A stretch of 8,950 nt of DNA, from contig JAENWI010000038.1 in NCBI GenBank assembly GCA_016650115.1, positions 1 to 8,950 of the forward strand, given 5' to 3'. Origin of the DNA: Peptostreptococcaceae bacterium. Lineage in GTDB: Bacteria; Bacillota; Clostridia; Peptostreptococcales; Anaerovoracaceae. This document shows positions 1 through 5,204 of this stretch, in pieces. The translations under genes and the position numbers were made by a program. The notes beneath the pieces were generated by a model that saw only the letters and a list, made by a program, of their open reading frames with translations, did not search any database and was not told the origin of the DNA. The first letter of the stretch is position 1. Each line of letters begins with the position of its first letter.

Positions 1-4
1 CCTA

Positions 5-34
5 TTGAAAAACATTGTATGAATAGGTTATAAT
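5..34 (+). promoter_or_regulatory. Sigma-A-type promoter of the proB operon
   Basis: A -35 box TTGAAA (5-10) and a consensus -10 box TATAAT (29-34) are separated by 18 bp. Transcription would begin near position 41, giving a leader of about 38 nt before proB. It is the first promoter-like signal in the window and nothing coding is seen upstream of it. Start-site position is inferred from box spacing only. Confidence 0.7.
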
Positions 35-40
35 TATAGT

Positions 41-53
41 TCACATAATGTGA
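41..53. promoter_or_regulatory. Inverted repeat at the proB transcription start (possible operator)
   Basis: TCACAT-A-ATGTGA is a perfect 6-bp-arm inverted repeat about one central base. It starts 7 bp after the -10 box, so it would cover the transcription start, a usual place for a repressor operator. With a 1-nt centre it is a poor RNA hairpin, so a protein site is the more likely reading. No regulator is identified. Confidence 0.35.
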
Positions 54-78
54 TGAATAGGGAAGGGAAATAGTAAAA

Positions 79-876
79 ATGAACAAAATTAGTCAAATTA
101 TTGGTAGCAGTAGAAAAGTAGTCATCAAAATTGGAAGCAATGTACTCTCTTCGGATAATGGAACTGTTAATAATACTATTTTACATAATATAGTAGAGCA
201 AGCAAATGAACTGATGAAGCTGGGTAAGCAAGTGATTATAGTTTCTTCTGGTGCAGGTATTTGCGGAGTAGGCGCGATTAACAAATGGGAAAGACGGGGA
301 GATATCAATTATAAGCAGGCACTTTGTGCAATAGGTCAGGTAGAGCTTATGATGGCATATAAGAATTTATTTGCAGATTATGACTTACATGTTGCGCAGC
401 TTCTTCTTACCAGGGAAGATTTCAATGATAATACAAGAACATTAAATATAAGAAATACCCTGTTTACTTTAATAGACGAGGGTGTCGTTCCTATCATAAA
501 TGAAAATGATACAGTCAGTGTTGAAGAAATTAAAATTGGAGATAATGATGCTTTAAGTGCGTTGACAGCAAATCTATGGAACGCGGATTTGCTTATTTTG
601 TTGAGTGACATTGACGGTCTTTATGACAAAGACCCAAAGACAAACAAGGATGCCAGGTTAATTGAGGAGATACACGGAACTGAAAGACTAAATGAACAGA
701 TAGATGTCAGAGGTAAAAGTCCTTTTGGAACAGGAGGCATATCAACAAAGATAGAAGCTGCAAGGCAGGTGAATGCTTATGGAATACCAATGGTACTCTT
801 AAACGGGAAGAAGGCAGGCATTATTTTAGATGTTATGAGAAAAAAAGAAGCGGGAACAGTATTCCTAGGAAAGTAG
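79..876 (+). CDS. proB: Glutamate 5-kinase (short form, no PUA domain)
   Basis: This enzyme phosphorylates L-glutamate with ATP to gamma-glutamyl phosphate, the first step of proline synthesis, in the cytoplasm. The 265 residues form a single amino-acid-kinase domain: N-terminal nucleotide-binding KIGSNVL (17-23), glycine-rich VSSGAG (55-60), the glutamate-binding NENDTVSVEEIKIGDND (141-157), LLSDIDGLYDKDP (174-186) and GTGGISTKIEAA (217-228). Many bacterial ProB proteins are about 365 residues because of a C-terminal PUA domain. That domain is absent here and the stop is followed closely by proC, so this is a natural short form rather than a truncation. The first glycine-rich motif reads SSGAG where SSGAI is common. 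The start has an AGGG Shine-Dalgarno (64-67) at a rather long 11-nt spacing. It lies 7 nt before proC, but proA is not in the window. Confidence 0.95.
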   Translation: MNKISQIIGSSRKVVIKIGSNVLSSDNGTVNNTILHNIVEQANELMKLGKQVIIVSSGAGICGVGAINKWERRGDINYKQALCAIGQVELMMAYKNLFADYDLHVAQLLLTREDFNDNTRTLNIRNTLFTLIDEGVVPIINENDTVSVEEIKIGDNDALSALTANLWNADLLILLSDIDGLYDKDPKTNKDARLIEEIHGTERLNEQIDVRGKSPFGTGGISTKIEAARQVNAYGIPMVLLNGKKAGIILDVMRKKEAGTVFLGK

Positions 877-883
877 GTATGAA

Positions 884-1687
884 ATGAAGATAGGTTTTAT
901 TGGTGTGGGAAATATGGGTGGATCCATTCTAAAGGGATATTTGGGAAATGAACAGATTAATCCAAAAGATATTTATGTTTGCGACTCAGATGAAGAGAAG
1001 GTTCGGCAGATGGAAGAAACCCTTGGAATTAACGGCTGTTCTACCATTGAAGACCTTACTGCTAAGAGTGATATTATTATTGCCGGAGTGAAGCCAAATA
1101 GCTTTGAACTAATACTTCCCAAAATTGCCAGTGAATATACAGAAAAAAAAATAATCGTGTCAATGGCAGCCGGTATAGATATCAGTTATATTGAAAAATT
1201 CTTCGATGATGGGGTTAAAGTAGTCAGGATTATGCCAAATACAGCGGCTATGGTGAATGAAGCCATGGTTGCCGTGTGCAGAAACAATAATGTCGGCGAT
1301 ATTGAATTTGAAGAGGTTTTTAAGCTGTTTAAAGCAATTGGGCTGGCTGAAGAAATATCTGAAGAACTTATTCATTGCGTGATAGGTGTATCGGGAAGTA
1401 GCCCGGCATATACCTATATGTATATAGATGCGCTTGCAGAGGCGGCTGTTGAAAACGGAATGGCTAAAGAACAGGCGATTATTTTTGCGGCACAAGCGGT
1501 TATGGGGGCAGCAAAAATGGTGCTGGAAACAGGAATCAATCCTGTACAGTTGAGAATTAATGTTTGTTCACCAGGAGGTACAACGATTGAGGCAGTAAAT
1601 ACACTAAAAGCAAATGGGTTTGAAAAAAATATAAAAGAAGGGTTTCAGGCAGCTGTAGACAAATCAAAACTTATGGTGAAAAAATGA
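884..1687 (+). CDS. proC: Pyrroline-5-carboxylate reductase
   Basis: This enzyme reduces 1-pyrroline-5-carboxylate to L-proline with NAD(P)H, the last step of proline synthesis. The 267 residues match the usual family length. The N-terminal Rossmann fold shows IGVGNMGGSIL (6-16), with GVKP (68-71) and the MPNT motif (117-120). The C-terminal dimerisation and active-site half has VSGSSPAYTYMYIDALAEAA (169-188) and the family signature SPGGTTIEAVNTL (229-241). The chosen ATG is preceded by AGGT (875-878) and AGGAAAG (867-873). An out-of-frame ATG at 879 opens only a two-codon frame (ATGAAATGA) across the true start. The stop overlaps the next start as ATGA, so translation is probably coupled to the Nudix gene. 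Together with proB this gives two of the three proline steps; gamma-glutamyl phosphate reductase (ProA) must come from elsewhere. Confidence 0.96.
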   Translation: MKIGFIGVGNMGGSILKGYLGNEQINPKDIYVCDSDEEKVRQMEETLGINGCSTIEDLTAKSDIIIAGVKPNSFELILPKIASEYTEKKIIVSMAAGIDISYIEKFFDDGVKVVRIMPNTAAMVNEAMVAVCRNNNVGDIEFEEVFKLFKAIGLAEEISEELIHCVIGVSGSSPAYTYMYIDALAEAAVENGMAKEQAIIFAAQAVMGAAKMVLETGINPVQLRINVCSPGGTTIEAVNTLKANGFEKNIKEGFQAAVDKSKLMVKK

Positions 1688-2220
1688 CATTTAAAGAAAC
1701 AACAATATCAAGTGAATATATTTATAAGGGTAAAATTATTAACCTGAGAAAAGATCATGTTGAGATTGTGAGCGGGAAGACTTCTTTCAGAGAAATAGTT
1801 GAGCACAATGGGGGTGTCGGTCTTGTAGTATTAACGGAGCAAGGTAAAATGGTTTTAGTCAGACAGTTTAGAAAAGCTGTGGAAAAGGACATCTTAGAAA
1901 TACCGGCAGGTAAAATCGAGAATAACGAAGAACCAATAGCTGCTGCGATAAGAGAACTTAAAGAAGAAACCGGCTATACGGCAAGAAAAATGGAATTTAT
2001 GGGAAAGATCTATCCGTCAGTAGGATACACCACCGAACTTATTTATCTTTATCTTTGCACTGAGCTAACACCAGGTGAAACGGATTTTGATGAAAGTGAA
2101 GCGATTGACATTGAAGAATATAACCTGGAAGAATTGTATAAGATGTCTTTAGCAGGTAAAATAGAGGATGGGAAAACTCTGGCAGCAATATTATTGGTAT
2201 ACGGGAGAAAAGATGAATAA
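1684..2220 (+). CDS. nudF: Nudix hydrolase, probable ADP-ribose pyrophosphatase
   Basis: This is a cytoplasmic Nudix enzyme that most likely cleaves ADP-ribose and similar ADP-sugars to AMP plus the sugar phosphate. The 178 residues show an exact Nudix box G-x5-E-x7-RELxEExG from G76 through R90, E91, E94, E95 and G97. Upstream are VLVRQFRKA (57-65) and EIPAGKIE (72-79). Downstream, YPSVGYTTE (110-118) is typical of the ADP-ribose pyrophosphatase branch, where a proline after the Nudix box marks ADP-ribose preference. Substrate choice is inferred from these motifs. It starts within the proC stop (ATGA), with only a weak GGTGA upstream, and its end overlaps the recombinase start by 8 bp. A Nudix gene close to xerD is also known from Bacillus subtilis (nudF/yqkG near ripX), so this pairing is old rather than accidental. 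Confidence 0.9.
   Translation: MTFKETTISSEYIYKGKIINLRKDHVEIVSGKTSFREIVEHNGGVGLVVLTEQGKMVLVRQFRKAVEKDILEIPAGKIENNEEPIAAAIRELKEETGYTARKMEFMGKIYPSVGYTTELIYLYLCTELTPGETDFDESEAIDIEEYNLEELYKMSLAGKIEDGKTLAAILLVYGRKDE
2203..2207 (+). promoter_or_regulatory. Shine-Dalgarno that fixes the recombinase start
   Basis: GGGAG sits 5 nt before ATG 2213. A longer in-frame reading from ATG 2168 would add 15 residues (rich in W, Y and Q) that run inside the Nudix gene and have no such site. The 2213 start also gives an N-terminus that aligns with the usual XerC/XerD beginning. Confidence 0.75.
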
Positions 2221-3103
2221 TTTTATTGAGGAATATTCTGAATATATTAAGAAGGAAAAACGCATGGCTCCAAATTCAATAGAAGCCTATATCAGAGATA
2301 TCAGTGAATTTCTCTTGTTCATTGAAGCTAAAGGATTGGCCGCCATGAATATGGTTGAAAACACAGAAGTGATATCCTTTGTATTACATTTGAAAAATTC
2401 AGGGAAAAGCACTTCAACATCCAACAGGAAGATAGCATCCATTAGGGGATTTTACAGCTTCATGCAGGACAAGGGTTATATCAAAACCAACCCATGCCAA
2501 AATATTAAATCACCGAAAATTGAAAGAAAAGAAATCGAGTATTTAACAATCAAAGAGGTGGATAAACTTCTTTCCTTACCAAATAATACAGTAAAAGGTG
2601 TTAGAGACCGAGCGATACTTGAGGTGCTTTATGCTACGGGAATCAGAGTGAGCGAACTGATAGAAGCTAATGTGGAGGACATCAATCTAAGAGTTGGGTT
2701 TATCACCTGTACCGGAGAATTTGGCAAAGCCAGGATAGTTCCTGTTGGACGGCCGGCGAGGGCAGCATTGGAAGAGTACATATATGAAGGAAGATCAAAG
2801 CTGATTAAAGGGAAACAAACAGAAGATTCTCCGCTGTTTGTAAATTATATTGGAGAAAGAATTACCAGACAAGGTCTTTGGAAGCTACTGAAAGAATATG
2901 CTAAACGGGGAGAAATAGCAAAGAGCATCACACCTCAAATATTAAGGAACTCTTTTGCAGCCCATATGATTCAAAACGGAGCAGATTTAAAATCCCTTCA
3001 GGAGTTGCTTGGCCATGAAGATTTGACAGCTACGCAAGTGTATTTATCAGTTACAAAAAATAGAATCAAGGAAGTTTATGATAAAACTCACCCAAGAGCG
3101 TAA
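2213..3103 (+). CDS. xerD: XerD-like tyrosine recombinase with an altered active site
   Basis: This resembles XerD, which resolves chromosome dimers at dif by strand exchange through a tyrosine nucleophile. From ATG 2213 it is 296 residues, the normal length. Residues 1-90 form the SAM-like core-binding domain, and 105-296 the catalytic domain, with YATGIRVSEL (140-149), the hairpin TGEFGKARIVPVG (167-179), ITPQILRNSFAAHM (239-252), LLGHEDLTATQVY (265-277) and the XerD-type C-terminal HPRA. R145, R245, H268 and nucleophile Y277 are present. By alignment to E. coli XerD, the catalytic lysine K172 is E169 here and the first histidine H244 is Q242; K172 of this protein matches the neighbouring K175. 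It may be a diverged XerD, with or without reduced activity, or a second recombinase beside a canonical one. It overlaps the Nudix gene by 8 bp. Family call is firm; the symbol is less so. Confidence 0.8.
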   Translation: MNNFIEEYSEYIKKEKRMAPNSIEAYIRDISEFLLFIEAKGLAAMNMVENTEVISFVLHLKNSGKSTSTSNRKIASIRGFYSFMQDKGYIKTNPCQNIKSPKIERKEIEYLTIKEVDKLLSLPNNTVKGVRDRAILEVLYATGIRVSELIEANVEDINLRVGFITCTGEFGKARIVPVGRPARAALEEYIYEGRSKLIKGKQTEDSPLFVNYIGERITRQGLWKLLKEYAKRGEIAKSITPQILRNSFAAHMIQNGADLKSLQELLGHEDLTATQVYLSVTKNRIKEVYDKTHPRA

Positions 3104-3130
3104 TTAAACCTTAAATTAAAGAAAAAGTGG

Positions 3131-3159
3131 TTGCAATAAGCCTTGTTTCATTGTATACT
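3131..3159 (+). promoter_or_regulatory. Sigma-A-type promoter of rplS
   Basis: TTGCAA (3131-3136) and TATACT (3154-3159) are separated by exactly 17 bp, in the 130-nt gap after the recombinase gene. Transcription would start near 3166, leaving a leader of about 68 nt. I see no convincing intrinsic terminator between the recombinase stop and this promoter, so some read-through from upstream is possible. Confidence 0.75.
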
Positions 3160-3172
3160 AGTGAAGTTATTA

Positions 3173-3225
3173 CGGACGGTCCTCTGAGTACATAGGATAC
3201 CATGAACGTCTTAGAAGAGAGGAGG
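3173..3225 (+). promoter_or_regulatory. Putative ribosomal protein L19 leader RNA
   Basis: The leader can form a stem with GACG (3175-3178) paired to CGTC (3207-3210), then GT (3179-3180) to AC (3199-3200), and CCT (3181-3183) to AGG (3194-3196), around a 10-nt loop. A competing helix pairs TCCTCT (3180-3185) with AGAGGA (3218-3223), which takes in the first half of the GGAGG Shine-Dalgarno (3221-3225). This fits the L19 leader idea in low-GC Gram-positives, where L19 is thought to control its own translation. The pairings are read by eye; whether it matches the Rfam L19_leader model was not tested. Confidence 0.55.
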
Positions 3226-3233
3226 AAATAACA

Positions 3234-3581
3234 ATGAATGTAATGGATTTAATAACTGAGGAATATGCAAGAAAAGATATTGCTCAATTTAATGTAGGTG
3301 ATACTGTAAAAGTTCATATTAAAATCAAAGAAGGAACAAGAGAAAGAGTTCAGATTTTCGAAGGCTTTGTGCTAAAGAAACAGAACGGTGGACTTAATGA
3401 AACCTTCACAGTGAGAAGAATAGCTTCAGGAGTAGGTGTAGAGAAGACTTTCCCTATTCACTCACCAAAAATTGACAAAATAGAAATTACTAAGCACGGA
3501 GATGTTAGAAGAGCGAAGCTTAACTACATGCGTGAGAGAACTGGTAAGGCGGCTAGAATTAAGAGCAGAATTGTTAAATAA
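3234..3581 (+). CDS. rplS: 50S ribosomal protein L19
   Basis: L19 is a large-subunit protein at the 30S-50S interface. The 115 residues are the usual length and contain the family landmarks: FNVGDTVKVHIKIKEGTRER (19-38), IFEGFVL (41-47), FTVRRIASGVGVEKTFPIHS (58-77) and a basic C-terminus with LNYMRERTGKAARIK (96-110). A strong GGAGG (3221-3225) lies 8 nt before the start. It has its own promoter and leader upstream and an intrinsic terminator directly after the stop, so it can be expressed as a single-gene unit. In many bacteria rplS sits at the end of rpsP-rimM-trmD; none of those genes is in the region before it here. Confidence 0.98.
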   Translation: MNVMDLITEEYARKDIAQFNVGDTVKVHIKIKEGTRERVQIFEGFVLKKQNGGLNETFTVRRIASGVGVEKTFPIHSPKIDKIEITKHGDVRRAKLNYMRERTGKAARIKSRIVK

Positions 3582-3587
3582 TAAAAA

Positions 3588-3616
3588 GGGGGAACCAATG
3601 GTTCCCTTATTTTTTT
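3588..3616 (+). terminator. Intrinsic terminator after rplS
   Basis: GGGAACC (3590-3596) pairs with GGTTCCC (3600-3606) around a 3-nt loop, with two more G-U pairs (3588-3589 with 3607-3608). It is followed by TTTTTTT (3610-3616). It starts 6 nt after the rplS stop and ends 14 nt before rbgA, so it probably lowers rather than abolishes expression of the genes behind it. Confidence 0.88.
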
Positions 3617-3630
3617 AGTCGGGAGAAGAA

Positions 3631-4467
3631 ATGATAGAACATATTAACTGGTATCCAGGTCATATGAAAAAAACAAAAGAGCTTATACAGGAAAATTTAA
3701 AACTTGTAGATGTTGTTATAGAGGTTATAGATGCCAGAATACCAAATTCCAGCCGTAACCCTGTTATTGATGAGCTCGTAAAGAATAAACAAAGAATTAT
3801 TATTTTAAACAAAACAGATTTGGCAGATGGAAGAGAAAATGAAAAATGGGCAAACCATTTTAAAAATAAAGGAAGCAATGTACTTAATATGAACTGCATG
3901 TCTGGTGCTGGTGTTACCCAATTGTTATCTTTGTTAACCACCATTCAAAAGGCTAAAAATGAAGGACAAATATTGAAAAGAACTTTGAGAATGATGATAG
4001 TAGGAGTCCCTAATGTAGGCAAATCCTCACTGATAAACAGACTGACGGGAAGAAAAAGCACTCAGGTAGGTGACAGGCCGGGTGTGACAAAGGGAAAACA
4101 ATGGCTTACCATACAAAATGACATGCAGCTGCTTGACACACCAGGAATACTTTGGCCAAAATTTGAAGATCCGAATGTAGGATTAAATCTTGCATTCTGT
4201 GGATCAATAAAGGATGAGATCATGGATTTGGGGGATCTTGCACTTGAATTAATTACAGTGCTGCAAGCAAATTATGGGGAGTTACTTGTTGACAGATATA
4301 AAATAGATGAAATATGTGAGACACCTCTTGAAACAATGGAAGCAATTGCCTTGAAAAGGGGATTCATCCTTTCAGGTAAAAGAATTGACTATGAAAGAAC
4401 TGCCAGAGCTGTTCTTGATGAATTCAGAGCAGGAGCAATTGGTCGTATCACCCTGGAAAAGGTGTAA
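3631..4467 (+). CDS. rbgA: Ribosome biogenesis GTPase RbgA (YlqF)
   Basis: RbgA is a GTPase needed for late assembly of the 50S subunit in Firmicutes. The 278 residues show the circularly permuted order of G motifs: G4 NKTD (60-63), a G5-like SGAG (91-94), G1 GVPNVGKSS (125-133), a G2 threonine in GVTKG (151-155) and G3 DTPG (169-172). The N-terminal NWYPGHM (6-12) holds the histidine (H11) matching the proposed catalytic histidine H9 of B. subtilis RbgA. The C-terminal 190-278 is the helical RNA-binding region. GGGAG (3621-3625) lies 5 nt before the start, just after the rplS terminator. The rplS-rbgA-rnhB order is shared with B. subtilis, which supports the assignment and a link to ribosome supply. 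Confidence 0.95.
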   Translation: MIEHINWYPGHMKKTKELIQENLKLVDVVIEVIDARIPNSSRNPVIDELVKNKQRIIILNKTDLADGRENEKWANHFKNKGSNVLNMNCMSGAGVTQLLSLLTTIQKAKNEGQILKRTLRMMIVGVPNVGKSSLINRLTGRKSTQVGDRPGVTKGKQWLTIQNDMQLLDTPGILWPKFEDPNVGLNLAFCGSIKDEIMDLGDLALELITVLQANYGELLVDRYKIDEICETPLETMEAIALKRGFILSGKRIDYERTARAVLDEFRAGAIGRITLEKV

Positions 4468-4469
4468 AA

Positions 4470-5123
4470 ATGAAAATACATGAAAAAGAAGAATATCTGA
4501 AAGAAAAATTAATCCAGATGAAAACATATGAAAATGAACTTTACGGAAAAGGGATTTTTATGATTGCCGGTGTGGATGAGGTTGGCAGAGGACCTCTGGC
4601 AGGTCCGGTTGTTGCTGCCTGTGTTGTTTTACCCGAAAATTTTTCTGTTCTTGGAATTGATGATTCAAAAAAAGTTCCGGAAAAAAAAAGGGAGGCTCTA
4701 TATTTAAAAATATTAGAAGAGGCCCTTGCATTTGGTGCGGGTATTGTGGATAATAAAATAATAGATGAGATTAATATTTTGGAAGCGACAAAACTGGCAA
4801 TGAAGATTGCAATAGATCAAGTCAACAGAAAGCTGGAAGGGAAACTGGAGCACATATTAATTGATGCATTAACTCTGAAAAATGTGAAAATTCCTCAGAC
4901 GGGTATTATTAAGGGGGATACAAAAAGTGTATCTATTGCAGCTGCTTCAATTGTTGCTAAGGTAATAAGAGATAAAATAATGAGGGAATATCACCTTGAA
5001 TACCCATTCTATGCTTTTGACAGGAATAAGGGGTATGGGACGCAGCTTCATTACGAAGGATTAAAGAAGGCAGGATACTGTGATATCCATAGAAAAACAT
5101 TTATTAAACAATATTTGGCTTGA
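4470..5123 (+). CDS. rnhB: Ribonuclease HII
   Basis: RNase HII cuts the RNA strand of RNA-DNA hybrids and removes single ribonucleotides misincorporated in DNA. The 217 residues include AGVDEVGRGPLAGPVVAA (33-50), with catalytic D36 and E37 and the GRG motif, DDSKK (64-68), D132 in the LIDAL stretch, D150 in KGD (148-150), AAASIVAKVIRD (157-168) and NKGYGTQLHYEGL (186-198), whose tyrosine reads the 2'-OH. All four acidic residues are present. About 30 extra residues precede the conserved core and are predicted to be charged and helical. It begins 2 nt after rbgA, with AAGGTG (4459-4464) inside the rbgA end, so the two are co-translated. No terminator is obvious after it. Confidence 0.96.
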   Translation: MKIHEKEEYLKEKLIQMKTYENELYGKGIFMIAGVDEVGRGPLAGPVVAACVVLPENFSVLGIDDSKKVPEKKREALYLKILEEALAFGAGIVDNKIIDEINILEATKLAMKIAIDQVNRKLEGKLEHILIDALTLKNVKIPQTGIIKGDTKSVSIAAASIVAKVIRDKIMREYHLEYPFYAFDRNKGYGTQLHYEGLKKAGYCDIHRKTFIKQYLA

Positions 5124-5143
5124 GTTATATTTAAAAATATAAT
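5115..5143 (+). promoter_or_regulatory. Promoter of the fhs-fchA-larBC operon
   Basis: TTGGCT (5115-5120) and a perfect TATAAT (5138-5143) are 17 bp apart, with the -35 box inside the last codons of rnhB. A second reading, TTGAGT (5120-5125) with TAAAAT (5143-5148), also has 17 bp. Either starts transcription around 5150-5155. The surrounding sequence is almost pure A/T, which makes chance matches easier. Confidence 0.55.
5125..5142. promoter_or_regulatory. A/T palindrome overlapping the fhs -10 box
   Basis: TTATATTT-AA-AAATATAA is a perfect inverted repeat with 8-bp arms and a 2-bp centre, lying between the -35 and -10 boxes and covering most of the TATAAT. Its position suits a repressor operator. 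The A/T-only content lowers its weight. Confidence 0.3.
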
Positions 5144-5157
5144 AAAATAAATACAAA

Positions 5158-5189
5158 ATAATTTGAAATAGTGTTTCATAATTTGAAAT
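5158..5189. repeat. 12-bp direct repeat with three TGAAA half-sites at 10-bp spacing
   Basis: ATAATTTGAAAT occurs at 5158-5169 and again, without a mismatch, at 5178-5189, a 20-bp period. Between them is the reverse element TTTCA (5174-5178). TGAAA elements at 5164-5168 (+), 5174-5178 (-) and 5184-5188 (+) are therefore exactly 10 bp apart with alternating orientation. It lies in the leader of fhs, just before the Shine-Dalgarno. It could be a protein operator or two mutually exclusive weak RNA hairpins. Confidence 0.45.
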
Positions 5190-5204
5190 GATTGGAGATT
5201 TAAG

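Noticed and set aside
879..887. Two-codon frame ATGAAATGA over the proC start
   Set aside because: Too short to be informative; such overlaps occur by chance in A-rich start regions.
1160..1495. Open frame of 111 codons on the minus strand
   Set aside because: It is fully inside proC, is rich in Cys, His and Phe as expected of an antisense reading, and has no plausible ribosome binding site role.
2168..2212. Fifteen-residue N-terminal extension of the recombinase
   Set aside because: It would overlap the Nudix gene by over 50 bp, whereas ATG 2213 has a good GGGAG site 5 nt upstream and matches the family N-terminus.
2213..3103. Recombinase as an integrase of a mobile element
   Set aside because: There is no attachment-site repeat, tRNA gene, phage gene or compositional break nearby, and the C-terminus and neighbours are those of chromosomal XerD.
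3104..3130. Possible terminator after the recombinase gene
   Set aside because: The sequence is A/T-rich with short TTAA repeats but no G/C-containing stem followed by a T-tract.
5177..5182. CATAAT as an alternative -10 box for fhs
   Set aside because: No acceptable -35 box is found 16-18 bp upstream, and the TATAAT at 5138-5143 fits better.
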